Shown: positions 1 to 8,537 of the stretch, one piece after another | Position numbering within the stretch: the stretch's first letter is position 1 | Layout: each line of letters starts with the position of its first letter | Assembly (NCBI GenBank): GCA_002344125.1 | Contig: DDTQ01000012.1 | Span: 623,986-682,651 of the forward strand | Length of the DNA stretch: 58,666 nt | Origin: Ignavibacteria bacterium UBA2360 | GTDB lineage: Bacteria > Bacteroidota > Ignavibacteria > Tepidaquicellales > OLB5 | Reading direction: 5' to 3' | The notes under the pieces: generated by a model | What the model was told of the DNA's origin: nothing | Seen by the model: only the letters and a program-made list of their open reading frames with translations | Databases searched by the model: none | Made by a program: the position numbers and the translations under genes

Positions 1-388
1 CACCGTAATCGAACCCTTTCAGGGATCGCTCTTGGATTTACCGGCAATTTTCAACGAGCCTTGAAAGAGCTCTACTATGTGTTTATCGTACTTAGTGCCT
101 CACACTCCCACGTCGTGCTGAGCGCCTGACTGCCCCCGCAGTGAGTCGAAGCATGTAATCTATATCCAATACACCCAAATTCACGCTTTTGTTCCTGATC
201 CATAATTTCTCTGGAAAAACTACAGAAGTTTCGAATACTTATAAACACTCCTCCTGGTAGGGGGAGCTGGAGGGAGTATAAATAATTTTCAATCCTCAAA
301 ATTCACATGTTTACAAAAAAATCCAATTTACATGCGCAAATCGGCATTTTCCCCTAAAAACGGGATTCACATGTGCCGTTTCTTCTCT
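1..388. other. Left-edge intergenic region, no supported gene
   Basis: I see no convincing coding frame. Around 119-150 there is a GCGCCTGACTGCC stretch that also occurs near 10716 and, inverted, near 41230, so a fragment of a dispersed repeat lies here. The rest is AT-rich and unassigned. A longer gene could end left of the window, but nothing here shows it. Confidence 0.4.
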
Positions 389-418
389 TTGACAAACCCG
401 TAAATTATTTATTATACT
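389..418 (+). promoter_or_regulatory. Sigma-70-like promoter for the 93-aa gene
   Basis: A perfect TTGACA (389-394) is followed after 18 bases by TATACT (413-418). The expected start would leave a leader of about 20 bases before the ATG at 445, which has AAGGAT as ribosome binding site. This is the closest match to the classical consensus I noticed in the window. Confidence 0.6.
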
Positions 419-444
419 CGCGTTACACACAAAAGGATCAGTAA

Positions 445-726
445 ATGGGAAATAGATCTGAATTACTATTTGAAGTCATTTATAAAATGCTGGGTCAGAA
501 GCAGCTAAAGCGTGAATCACGCTTATGGAAGGAGCTTCCTGGTGAGCTGAAGAAAATACTTGGCGAAGCAATGAATGCCGGTATCCCCAGGGATGAAGCT
601 AAGTACCTTCTGCTGGTTATTGGACCCGTGAACTTATGCCTGGCGGAGTACGCCGATGCAGCCAATGATTTTTCAGCGCAATATTTAGTTTACGGCAAAG
701 AGCTTCTCTATTCATCAGAGAATTAA
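445..726 (+). CDS. Small hypothetical soluble protein (93 aa)
   Basis: I do not recognise this protein. It is charged and mostly helical in character, with no signal peptide or membrane segment. A central stretch (residues about 30-60) contains GIPRDEAKYLLL. The ATG is preceded by AAGGAT at a good distance and by a near-consensus promoter (389-418), so expression as a single short gene is likely. Nothing downstream on the same strand is close enough to be an obvious operon partner, because a heptamer repeat tract follows. Function unknown. Confidence 0.65.
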   Translation: MGNRSELLFEVIYKMLGQKQLKRESRLWKELPGELKKILGEAMNAGIPRDEAKYLLLVIGPVNLCLAEYADAANDFSAQYLVYGKELLYSSEN

Positions 727-800
727 GTTTAAGGTTACGGGTTGCAGGTTTCAGTTGCAGGTTTCAGTTTGCATGTAGCTGGTAATTGATAACCATTATT

Positions 801-944
801 AATTGTTCATTACTCATTGCTCATTGCACATTGCACATTGCACATTGCACATTGCACATTGCTCATTGCTCATTGCATATTGCACATTGCACATTGCTCA
901 TTGCTCATTGCATATTGCACATTGCACATTGTTCATTGATAATT
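801..944. repeat. Heptanucleotide tandem repeat (YNCATTG units)
   Basis: About 20 head-to-tail 7-base units, mostly CACATTG, CTCATTG and CATATTG, with a 35-base higher-order period (catattg, cacattg twice, ctcattg twice) seen twice. A 7-base unit keeps a frame open on both strands, so the His/Ile/Leu-rich open frame over it (786-992) is a repeat artefact. The rest of the 727-1097 gap holds a GC-rich stretch near 1005-1040 and nothing else I can name. A shorter relative lies at 5396-5437. Confidence 0.85.
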
Positions 945-1097
945 GAAAAAGATTTCTCTCTTGCACGCGTGATAAAGTCGAGGCAATTTTAAAGCCCGGC
1001 AATTTCTCCCCCTCTCTTAACGCGGGAGGGGCGAGGTTTTTAGACCAACAATAGTTAGATTAATCAATAAATCACATAACACAAAACAAATATAAGA

Positions 1098-1427
1098 ATG
1101 TCAATAAAATTTGAAAATTTTGATGAATTCAAAAAAGTACTTTCAAGCGATTCAGATCTACAACAAAAATTCAAATCTGATCCAACAGACGCAATAAAAA
1201 TGATTGAACTGAATCATCCTTTGGAAAGCGATACTTGGATATATAGAAAAATAGTAATTATTCTCGGAATCGTTATAATTTCTATAGTAGTCGGTGTAAT
1301 ATTAATGATGAGTTTAGGAACAATTTCAAATGATCAGCAAATTCCAACAATATTAACAGCAATTGGTTCTGCTGCAATAGGAGCAATGTCAGGGCTGCTT
1401 GTTCAACCACCAAAGAAAAGTAATTAA
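1098..1427 (+). CDS. Small two-TM membrane protein with acidic N-terminal helical domain (109 aa)
   Basis: Residues 1-45 form a charged helical segment (FDEFKKVLSSDSDLQQKF) distantly reminiscent of Nif11-type leader domains, though that resemblance is weak. Two hydrophobic segments follow: about 50-72 (IVIILGIVIISIVVGVILMM) and about 83-101, the latter with small-residue helix-packing character (AIGSAAIGAMSGLL). The short tail is polar. From memory, similar small proteins with a conserved 'D-x-W-I-Y-R' entry to the first helix are widespread hypotheticals. The 109-aa gene at 1485 follows by 57 bases in the same direction and may be its partner. Function unknown. Confidence 0.6.
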   Translation: MSIKFENFDEFKKVLSSDSDLQQKFKSDPTDAIKMIELNHPLESDTWIYRKIVIILGIVIISIVVGVILMMSLGTISNDQQIPTILTAIGSAAIGAMSGLLVQPPKKSN

Positions 1428-1484
1428 GTTGATTTAATCAACAGCAATGCATACAATATTTAACTTAAACAGAAAGGATTAAAA

Positions 1485-1814
1485 ATGATTAAATTATCAA
1501 ATGAAGATGTAAAAAAACTTGAAAGTCTTGAACCCGAAGAGGCTTTTAAAATCTTTGCTTCCAAAGCAAGCGAATTGATCATGAGAGCAATTGCTGATTC
1601 ATTGCAAGAAGCTACCTCAAAAGTAAAAGTCGCAAATGTTAACAAAGATTTTCGAGAGTTTATTTCAGGAATAAAGATAGATATGGACTGGGGGACACCT
1701 GGCTTTAAATCTCAACCTTCATTTTTGAATTTATTCACTAGACCGAGTGCTGAAACGATCAAGTCGTTTGGTGGTAGTTTTGAGATAAGTGTAGGTGGGA
1801 CAGTACGGTTTTAA
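1485..1814 (+). CDS. Hypothetical protein (109 aa), co-directional with the two-TM protein
   Basis: I do not recognise this protein. Residues 1-55 are helical and charged (LSNEDVKKLESLEPEEAFKI). The C-terminal third is glycine- and aromatic-rich and beta-like, ending GGSFEISVGGTVRF. No signal peptide or membrane helix is visible. AGAAAGGA lies upstream of the ATG. A hairpin terminator at 1833-1856 ends this unit and is shared with the convergent restriction-modification gene. It may be secreted or assembled with the preceding membrane protein, but that is only inferred from adjacency. Confidence 0.6.
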   Translation: MIKLSNEDVKKLESLEPEEAFKIFASKASELIMRAIADSLQEATSKVKVANVNKDFREFISGIKIDMDWGTPGFKSQPSFLNLFTRPSAETIKSFGGSFEISVGGTVRF

Positions 1815-1832
1815 TCATACGGTTGTTTAACT

Positions 1833-1856
1833 AAAAAGGGGCTTATGCCCCTTTTT
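1833..1856. terminator. Bidirectional intrinsic terminator
   Basis: AAAAAGGGGC, loop TTAT, GCCCCTTTTT. It lies between convergent genes, and the stop codon of the minus-strand gene (1843-1845) falls in its loop. A and T runs flank the stem, so it can work in both directions. Confidence 0.8.
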
Positions 1857-4602
1857 CCTTTTTCTTCTTCCGCTTCTCCTCAAACATGGGAGCCGTGTAC
1901 TTTTTGTATAGGAAGAATAAGTATCCTAACCGACTCAGCTCTGTAGTAAAAACCTGCTTGCTGTAGCAAGCGTCAACGGCTTTATCTAGCTCCTGGTGAG
2001 CTTTAACAAGCTTTGGCGGCATGGCAATCGGATCGTATAAGTCAGCCAGCGAGCTATCCGGAAACTCCCTGCGTACTTCAAGTACCGACTGCGCTTTTTC
2101 TTCAACAAGCTTTATCTGCTTCTCACTCGCACTCTCAGGCCAGGGGAAGTTGTTGTAAACTAATACATTTGAATACCTAAAATCACTTTTCAACCTACCA
2201 CACGTATATTTAGTCCATGCCATGTGCATTTCTGACATTAATATTCCGAATATGTACAGCGTACCATTTGGGATAAATGAACAAGAGTTACTTACTATGT
2301 TATCTTTATTAAAGAAACCAATTGGTATGTACTTCCTATTTTCTGATGTGGTTAATGGAATTAATATAAAATTACTGTCAGGTTGCCTTATCTCAGCAAA
2401 AAGAGTAGGGGTTTTTGCAGTCTCCCTGGTTGGAAGTTTTGAGCTATTTAACCGGAATTGCTTAACTTTTTCTACCCTTTCTAATAATTGAGGCATCTTT
2501 ATTAATTCATTCGGTTGTATATCGTTAAGCCATAAACACCAACGATGTTCATTATTTAAATATTCTTTACCACTTAAAAATGGTTTTATAAATTTCTTGG
2601 CTTTAGGTTCTATATCTAAGAAAAGGTTTAATTCTTCGTCATTAAATATGTAATTCCCATCATCAACTATTTTATTGCCATAAATTACTTTGGGTACATT
2701 GCATAATGGATTTGTTCTAGATAATATTACAATATCGTCTGAATCAACTAAATATGGATTTATATTTTTAGCTCTGATTTCATGAGGTTCCGATTTAATA
2801 GTATCATATTCGTAAATATATTTTAGGGTATTCTCTTTTTGAGCAAATCCAATAATTACAACATGTACATTAGCATTTCCTTTTGCTTCATTATTCCATT
2901 TGAAAGTTCTATGAGCAAAGTTAATTTTGACCTTATATCTGTTTAAAAGTTCGTTCCATAGTAATCCAACTTGTTCACCTTGAGCAATTGAATTTGTGGA
3001 AACAAAAGCCACTTTTATATCTGTGCTTTGTATATATTGGGCTGCTTTTATATACCAAGCTGTAACATAATCCAAAATCCCTGCACCCTTAACATTATAA
3101 AATATTGTATTTAAATCTTCCTTTTGTTCTTCATTCTGCAAATGTTTACCAACAAACGGGGGATTGCCAAGTATATAATTTAACTCTGTTTTTGGTACTA
3201 TCTCATTCCAGTCAAGCCTTAAGGCGTTGCCATTAACAATATGAGGTGACTTCTTTAATGGCAGGCGGGCAAAGTATCCACCAAACTCCTCCGAGAGCTT
3301 TAAATTCATCTGGTGGTCAATCAGCCACATTGCAACTTCAGCAATTCTGGCAGGGAACTCCTCATACTCAATGCCGTACATGCAGTCAACGTAAATTTTG
3401 CTTAAATGCTTAACGTCAGTTTCAGTCTGTATCTGTCCCTTAAGTTTACTTAATCTTTTCAGTACTTCAATTTCCAAGAGGCGTATTTCACGGTAGCTGA
3501 TAATTAAAAAATTTCCGCAGCCGCAGGCTGGGTCTAAAAACTTTAGTGATGCAAGTTTAGTATGGTATTCTTCAAGTTTAGCTTTGCTGTTTTTAATTTC
3601 ATCAAACTCTTTATGCAGCTCATCAAGGAATAATCCCTTAAGTACCTTCATTATATTTTTCTCTGAAGTGTAATGCGCGCCTAAGTCACGGCGTTTGGCT
3701 TTATCCATCACGGATTGAAACAGCGAGCCGAATATAGCCGGTGAAATTTTGCTCCAGTCAAAACTGCAGCAGCCCACCAGCACTTGCCGCATGTTTGAAT
3801 CAAACGAAGGAAAGGGTAGCTGTTCAGAAAACAATTGCCCGTTAACATACGGGAACTGGCTTAAATCTTCATCAAGGTTCTTCTGTCTTTCCTCTTCGGG
3901 GATATTCAGTACTTCAAAAATCTGTGAAATATGTATGCCTAAGTCAGAGCCATCAGGTTTGGTTTTATTTTCTATGTAAAATGAAAAGTGATTGTTAGGG
4001 TTAAAAATTCCGGTATCATCGGCAAAAAGGCAGAACAATATGCGTACTAAAAAAACTTCAAGCTTGTGTCCTGTGTAACCGTTTTTCTCCAGAGCATCGT
4101 GCAGCTTGCCCATAAGCTCCGCTGCTTTTATGTTAACAGGGTCTTCATCTTTAATGACCTGCTTTTTGTATCCAAGCACAAAGCCAAACAAGTTAACATG
4201 TTTATGCAGTTCTTTTAAAGGAAAATCATGGTGAGTATTTTCTTCCAGGTCATACAATCTGAACCTGTTGAAATCAGATACAAGTATATATTTGGGGAGC
4301 TCAATTTCGGTTATTCCGGGGAAGTAATCCAGTGCCTGTATGTAAGCTTTATCAAGGCTTTTGCCCGTGGATTTATGTTCAACAATCAGCATACCTTTCC
4401 AGAAGAGATCGATAAATCCCTGCTTTTCGCCCAGTTTTTTCACGGGTTCTTCAAAAGAGGCAATACGCCTTCTGCTGAGCCCGAAAATATTAAAAAACTG
4501 GTCCCAGAAGGTTTTTGCTTCCGCTTTTTCGCTAGTTACTTCTTCCCATTCCTTGGAAAATTCGATAGAGCGTTTTTTGATCTCATTCCAGCTTAATGCC
4601 AT
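1843..4602 (-). CDS. MmeI-like type IIL/IIG restriction-modification enzyme (919 aa)
   Basis: A single-chain enzyme expected to methylate one DNA strand at N6-adenine and to cut at a fixed distance from its site. The N-terminal nuclease motif is visible as D65 and E75-H-K77 (FIDLFWKGMLIVEHKSTGK), the MmeI-type D-x9-ExK pattern. A helical linker follows. The methyltransferase core has GAHYTS at about 308-313 (motif X), DPACGCGNF at about 357-365 (motif I, SAM binding) and NPPF at 480-483 (motif IV). The C-terminal target recognition region contains SDFRYSNVLVYNNFPW. The length matches the MmeI founder, about 919 aa as I recall it. No separate methylase or specificity gene is needed or present. 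The gene appears intact. The start is the only Met near the conserved N-terminus. Recognition sequence cannot be read by eye. Confidence 0.92.
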   Translation of the reverse strand: MALSWNEIKKRSIEFSKEWEEVTSEKAEAKTFWDQFFNIFGLSRRRIASFEEPVKKLGEKQGFIDLFWKGMLIVEHKSTGKSLDKAYIQALDYFPGITEIELPKYILVSDFNRFRLYDLEENTHHDFPLKELHKHVNLFGFVLGYKKQVIKDEDPVNIKAAELMGKLHDALEKNGYTGHKLEVFLVRILFCLFADDTGIFNPNNHFSFYIENKTKPDGSDLGIHISQIFEVLNIPEEERQKNLDEDLSQFPYVNGQLFSEQLPFPSFDSNMRQVLVGCCSFDWSKISPAIFGSLFQSVMDKAKRRDLGAHYTSEKNIMKVLKGLFLDELHKEFDEIKNSKAKLEEYHTKLASLKFLDPACGCGNFLIISYREIRLLEIEVLKRLSKLKGQIQTETDVKHLSKIYVDCMYGIEYEEFPARIAEVAMWLIDHQMNLKLSEEFGGYFARLPLKKSPHIVNGNALRLDWNEIVPKTELNYILGNPPFVGKHLQNEEQKEDLNTIFYNVKGAGILDYVTAWYIKAAQYIQSTDIKVAFVSTNSIAQGEQVGLLWNELLNRYKVKINFAHRTFKWNNEAKGNANVHVVIIGFAQKENTLKYIYEYDTIKSEPHEIRAKNINPYLVDSDDIVILSRTNPLCNVPKVIYGNKIVDDGNYIFNDEELNLFLDIEPKAKKFIKPFLSGKEYLNNEHRWCLWLNDIQPNELIKMPQLLERVEKVKQFRLNSSKLPTRETAKTPTLFAEIRQPDSNFILIPLTTSENRKYIPIGFFNKDNIVSNSCSFIPNGTLYIFGILMSEMHMAWTKYTCGRLKSDFRYSNVLVYNNFPWPESASEKQIKLVEEKAQSVLEVRREFPDSSLADLYDPIAMPPKLVKAHQELDKAVDACYSKQVFTTELSRLGYLFFLYKKYTAPMFEEKRKKKKEKGA

Positions 4603-4741
4603 TGATAAATATATATTTAAATAAGCAGGGTTTCAATGAAAATAAATTTATTAACTATGAAAAAATATCATGATATGATACATATAATAATCTCAATTAG
4701 ATTATATTTAAATAATTCTTAACCAAAAAAAAGGTGAAACC

Positions 4742-5293
4742 ATGTTCGAAAAATCAAAAATAGATAAAATGAAGGTATTCTTTAATGAAAACTTCAATAA
4801 AGAAGAAGGCAAAATGGTTTGCATAGTTACATTAAACCATGGTATTAGAATTTTGTATAATGACATGAAATTAAGGCTTGGTAGTCAAATTGATCATTCA
4901 ATGAAATCTCTGGAAGAAATGGGAAAAATAAGGAGTTATAAAGTATTAGAATTCCTGGATAAAAATAATAAGAAAACAACAGGCGTTACCGAGCCACATC
5001 AACTTATAACTAGTGTATATGAAACACTGCTTGAAATGATAGGAAGCGAAAATGGCAATTTTGTTTTTGGGCTGAGTATAATGGATGGATATCACAGTGT
5101 TACCATTATAGTTGAAAAAAATAATGATAAAATTGATGTATACAGATGTGATCAGAATGAAGGCTGTGTCAAAAATAATAAAAATGAACTTGATGGTTAT
5201 ATTACGTCTAAAACAAATTCTTGGTGGAATAAAAATGCAGAAAAGGGCACTAAGATGAAAACTAGAACAACTCTTTGGCTTCTTCAGCAATAA
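4742..5293 (+). CDS. Hypothetical soluble protein (183 aa)
   Basis: I do not recognise it with certainty. It has no signal peptide or membrane segment. The C-terminal half carries a distinctive run: GYHSVTIIVEKN (about 119-130), DQNEG (about 139-143), SWWNKNAEKG (about 160-169) and TRTTLWLLQ at the end. From memory, HSVTL...DQ...WW...TRxTLW patterns occur at the C-termini of some DUF4157-type proteins linked to contractile injection systems, so it could be a standalone version of such a domain. That is a weak inference. AAAAAAGGTG precedes the ATG. It lies divergently next to the MmeI-like gene, in an AT-richer stretch than the core genes, which suggests acquired DNA. Confidence 0.6.
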   Translation: MFEKSKIDKMKVFFNENFNKEEGKMVCIVTLNHGIRILYNDMKLRLGSQIDHSMKSLEEMGKIRSYKVLEFLDKNNKKTTGVTEPHQLITSVYETLLEMIGSENGNFVFGLSIMDGYHSVTIIVEKNNDKIDVYRCDQNEGCVKNNKNELDGYITSKTNSWWNKNAEKGTKMKTRTTLWLLQQ

Positions 5294-5395
5294 TGTCTTG
5301 TTCTTTCCGCTCTTTGCGACTTTGCGTCTTTGCGGTTAAAGATTCTGCCTTTGATTCTAATCACAAAAAAAGACGCCTTCTCCAGCGCCTGTTTT

Positions 5396-5437
5396 CATTG
5401 CTCATTGTTCATTACTCATTGCCAATTGCAAATTGCT
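5396..5437. repeat. Short heptamer repeat tract at the nadE 3' end
   Basis: Units CATTGCT, CATTGTT, CATTACT, CATTGCC and related 7-base steps, the same family as at 801-944. It touches the last bases of nadE. Upstream, 5310-5340 carries a Ttgcgact/ttgcgtct/ttgcggt triplet that looks like a further dispersed repeat. Confidence 0.6.
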
Positions 5438-6314
5438 AACTTCCCCAATCCCTGTTATACCTGAAATCTACATTTATCGTGCGGTTTGAGACCTTTGCGA
5501 TTATCGGCGTTACGCGCTTGAACTGGTTAAACCTTATCTTATCACGCAGAGTTTTTATAAACGGAAGCTTAAATCCAATATCCGTCAATTCTTCATCGCT
5601 GTATCGCTGATCTATCATGTAATACAACAGTTCATCAGCTTCGCGGTAGGTGAAACCAAGCTCACCCTCATCAGTCTGCCCGCTCCACAGGTCAGCCGAA
5701 GGCTTTTTTTTAATTATTTGTTTCGGACACTTAAGCAGCTCTGCCAATTGCCACACCTGCGTTTTGTAAAGGTCACCCAGGGGATTTATCGCGCTCGCGC
5801 TATCACCGTACAAAGTCGAATATCCCAGCAGTATTTCGGTTTTATTCCCGGTGCCGAGCACCAGTGCTTTTTTTTCGTTTGATTGGTCGTAAAGGCAGAT
5901 CATTCTCATCCTCGCCATAATATTACCAAACCTGACCTTATTCTTCAGAATATCCGGGTCATTTTCAGCAAGCGCATCAACCGCGCCCGTTAAATTGATA
6001 AGCATACTTTTAATTTTCAGGTCCTTTACAACTGAAAGGGCGTCGCCAACACTATCTGCGCTTGAGGTTTTGTACGGCATCATAACGCCAAGCACGTTTT
6101 TGGGTCCAAGTGCAAGCGCTGCAAGGTATGCGGCAACCGTGGAATCAATTCCGCCGCTTAAGCCAAGCACAACTTTTTTTATACCGAAACGGGTTGTCTC
6201 CTGGTATATAAAGTTAACCAGGACCTTAACTAAGTCCTGGTTAACGGGAATCTCAAATGGATTTATTCTTTTCGAAGAGTTTTTTTGTGAGGCTTTAATT
6301 ACGGGTTCTTCCAA
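5436..6314 (-). CDS. nadE: NH3-dependent NAD(+) synthetase
   Basis: Catalyses the last step of NAD biosynthesis: ATP-dependent adenylation of nicotinic acid adenine dinucleotide, then amidation with ammonia. The PP-loop SGGIDS is at residues 53-58. The second conserved block reads GTGNKTEILLGY, followed by GDLYKTQVWQLAELL, and the substrate loop contains PSADLWSGQTDEGELG. At 292 aa there is no N-terminal glutaminase (CN-hydrolase) domain, so it belongs to the ammonia-dependent class. An 83-aa gene lies 47 bases upstream in the same direction and may be cotranscribed. The stop is immediately followed by a heptamer repeat tract. Confidence 0.95.
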   Translation of the reverse strand: MEEPVIKASQKNSSKRINPFEIPVNQDLVKVLVNFIYQETTRFGIKKVVLGLSGGIDSTVAAYLAALALGPKNVLGVMMPYKTSSADSVGDALSVVKDLKIKSMLINLTGAVDALAENDPDILKNKVRFGNIMARMRMICLYDQSNEKKALVLGTGNKTEILLGYSTLYGDSASAINPLGDLYKTQVWQLAELLKCPKQIIKKKPSADLWSGQTDEGELGFTYREADELLYYMIDQRYSDEELTDIGFKLPFIKTLRDKIRFNQFKRVTPIIAKVSNRTINVDFRYNRDWGS

Positions 6315-6361
6315 TTCGCTTTCGATTTATAAGCCATTTTATCAGAATATGCGCAAAAAAT

Positions 6362-6613
6362 TTACTTCTTTGAAACCTGGTAAACTATCTTTCTTATTGT
6401 ATCAAACTGAAGATAGGGGAACATCTCCTGTATCTTGTCTATAGCTTCGCCAGCGCTCATTTCTCTTCTCATATCTTTGTACATCTGGCGGATCTTATAG
6501 TCACGGATAGCTTTTTCATCCAATAATTTGTATTTTTTCAAATTATTATATGTCTCATCGTCAATCAGCTCGCTTAACGGATTATCGGTCTTTGACTTAA
6601 CTGTCGGCTTCAT
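6362..6613 (-). CDS. Hypothetical small helical protein (83 aa) upstream of nadE
   Basis: The protein is charged and all-helical, with no membrane segment. The C-terminal part (about 52-80: SAGEAIDKIQEMFPYLQFDT) has the spacing of a helix-turn-helix, so DNA binding is possible but unproven. It ends 47 bases before nadE on the same strand, which suggests a two-gene transcript. I do not recognise a family. Confidence 0.6.
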   Translation of the reverse strand: MKPTVKSKTDNPLSELIDDETYNNLKKYKLLDEKAIRDYKIRQMYKDMRREMSAGEAIDKIQEMFPYLQFDTIRKIVYQVSKK

Positions 6614-6921
6614 TTATGCCCTCCCGTCCTTTCGGACTATTAGTTTATTAATATTAGCTTTTTCTGGATACGGTAACTTAAAATATCTAGTCTCCTCATC
6701 GCCTAATGTTACAAATATAATTAAAAAGCAAGTTAAAAATCAAGTAATCCAATAATTTAGCTCCATTTTATTATACTTAACTTTAAATAAATACATAGTT
6801 ACGTTCCTGTTATTTCTATGTTAAATATAACCTAAACCCGCTCCAATTCGTTTCAATTTGGCTTTATAAGACTTGCAATAACATACAATTTTGGGTATTT
6901 TATCCAAAATTTATAGCATTT
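6614..6921. other. Divergent intergenic region
   Basis: AT-rich spacer between the minus-strand 83-aa/nadE unit and the plus-strand small membrane protein and lipoprotein genes. It should contain promoters for both directions, but I see no clear consensus element, riboswitch or RNA gene. Confidence 0.4.
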
Positions 6922-7074
6922 ATGGATAGGTTTTTCAGGATATTTTATTACACCGCTTTCACGGTATTTGTTTTATCTTCTATTCTGGTCATATTTTCGC
7001 TGATAGTTTCACTAATTGCGTTTATATACTGGTCTTTAACCCTTTTTCTTCAGTATATACTTCGCCTGTTATAA
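6922..7074 (+). CDS. Possible small single-TM membrane protein (50 aa)
   Basis: An ATG-to-TAA frame of 50 codons. It encodes MDRFFRIFYYTAF, then a strongly hydrophobic stretch (VFVLSSILVIFSLIVSLIAF) and a short tail YWSLTLFLQYILRLL. The composition is that of a real membrane microprotein and not random AT-rich sequence. It ends 28 bases before the lipoprotein gene at 7103 on the same strand. No strong ribosome binding site is visible. It could be a random hydrophobic frame, so confidence is moderate. Confidence 0.4.
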   Translation: MDRFFRIFYYTAFTVFVLSSILVIFSLIVSLIAFIYWSLTLFLQYILRLL

Positions 7075-7102
7075 ACTAAAAGTCAATTAATCAAAATTTT
7101 AT

Positions 7103-8509
7103 ATGTTCGTAAAAATACTATCTAAGTATTCAATTTTTATTGTCTTCTCAGCAGTATTCCTGTTATCATCCTGCAAACCGGAAGAGGATATTCTCACGCC
7201 CGTTGAACCGCCTGTTGTGATCGATACTACCAAGATCTTTTCCAAAACTTTCGGCTCTCAGTTATCTGATCTCGTAACAGGTTCACGGCAGACAAATGAC
7301 GGCGGCGTGATACTATGCGGCTACACAATTTCCGGCGCGTTTGGCGATAATGATATCTTCATCATGAAACTAGACGGCTCGGGAAATATCGTCTGGTCAA
7401 ATCTATACGGCGGCTCCGGAAACGATCAGGCTGCTTCCATAGAAAAAACCTCTGACGGCAGTTTCATCATCAGCGGAACAACGTCATCATTCAGCGGAAC
7501 ATTTGATCCGTTCGCTATGAAGATCAACCAGAACGGTGTTATTGAGTGGAGCAACATCTACCGGTGGTGGAATGAAGACTATTCCAACAGTATTATTCAG
7601 ACCGGAGACGGCGGATATATTATGACCGGATATTCAAACTCATTCAGCATCGGCAGCTACGATATATTTTCCCTCAAAATAGATCAGTCCGGCGGCCTCA
7701 TGTGGGCAAGGGCATACGGCGGAGCGGAAAATGATTACGGAAATTCAATTAAAATGACTCCGCAGGGCGGATACATTATAGGCGGTTACACATTTTCATA
7801 CGGAACAGGCGGCGAGGCTTATATACTTAAGCTCTACGGCGATGGCGTGCTGTTATGGAGTAAAACTTACGGCGGCGGCGGATTTGATAACATCAAAGAC
7901 CTGCAGAATACTACCAACGGATTTATTGCGTGCGGCTCTACATCTTCATTCGGCTTGCCGTCTGAAACCGCAATGGTCTTTAATATAGATAACCAGGATG
8001 GCTTCGTTTACTGGACAAGAACTTTCGGCGGTAACGGGCAGGATGTTTCTAATTTCAGCAAGGTACTTGCAACAGGAGATGGCGGCTATCTGCTCGCAGG
8101 AAACCTGCAGGAGCTTGTTAAGAACCAACAGGATATTGCGCTTGTTAAATTATACGGTGATGGTGAATTCAACTTCGCCAAAATATTCGGCGGTGCCGCA
8201 AATGATGCCGGCACTTCGATTTCCTTTACTACCGATGGCGGAATACTCCTTACAGGCAATACTTCGTCATTCGGTGCGGGCGGCAATGATGCTTATATCT
8301 TAAGCCTGTACAACAACGGCACAGGGTGCCTTCAGGATAACCCCGTAACACCTGTTGGAGGCAGTCCGTTAATGGAAGTGAATGAACAGATATCAACTTA
8401 CCTTGATATCAATTTTTACGAAACTGCACAGGCTAATTGGAATGTTAGTGCCTTCAATGTTGTTCCCAATTCCCAGTGTATTCAAAATCCGGATAATAAC
8501 ACAAGATAA
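7103..8509 (+). CDS. Outer-surface lipoprotein with beta-propeller-like repeats
   Basis: The N-terminus is a lipoprotein signal with lipobox LLSSC (Cys at about residue 25). The rest is a series of about seven repeats of roughly 50 residues with the pattern DGGxIxxGxTxSxxxGxxDxxxxKLDxxGxxxWxxxYGG, typical of SBBP-like beta-propeller proteins. Lipidation would anchor it to a membrane after processing. Unlike other repeat proteins in this window it has no type IX C-terminal sorting domain, and its tail ends with a short Asn-rich stretch. Role unknown, perhaps surface binding. Start chosen because the signal peptide begins there. Confidence 0.8.
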   Translation: MFVKILSKYSIFIVFSAVFLLSSCKPEEDILTPVEPPVVIDTTKIFSKTFGSQLSDLVTGSRQTNDGGVILCGYTISGAFGDNDIFIMKLDGSGNIVWSNLYGGSGNDQAASIEKTSDGSFIISGTTSSFSGTFDPFAMKINQNGVIEWSNIYRWWNEDYSNSIIQTGDGGYIMTGYSNSFSIGSYDIFSLKIDQSGGLMWARAYGGAENDYGNSIKMTPQGGYIIGGYTFSYGTGGEAYILKLYGDGVLLWSKTYGGGGFDNIKDLQNTTNGFIACGSTSSFGLPSETAMVFNIDNQDGFVYWTRTFGGNGQDVSNFSKVLATGDGGYLLAGNLQELVKNQQDIALVKLYGDGEFNFAKIFGGAANDAGTSISFTTDGGILLTGNTSSFGAGGNDAYILSLYNNGTGCLQDNPVTPVGGSPLMEVNEQISTYLDINFYETAQANWNVSAFNVVPNSQCIQNPDNNTR

Positions 8510-8537
8510 ATCTAAATAAATTAGAACGGCTTAAAAT

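Noticed and set aside
75..299. 74-codon minus-strand open frame at the left edge
   Set aside because: Overlaps a dispersed repeat fragment, has an atypical composition and no ribosome binding site.
786..992. 68-codon His/Leu/Ile-rich open frame
   Set aside because: It consists of translated 7-base repeat units and has no independent coding signal.
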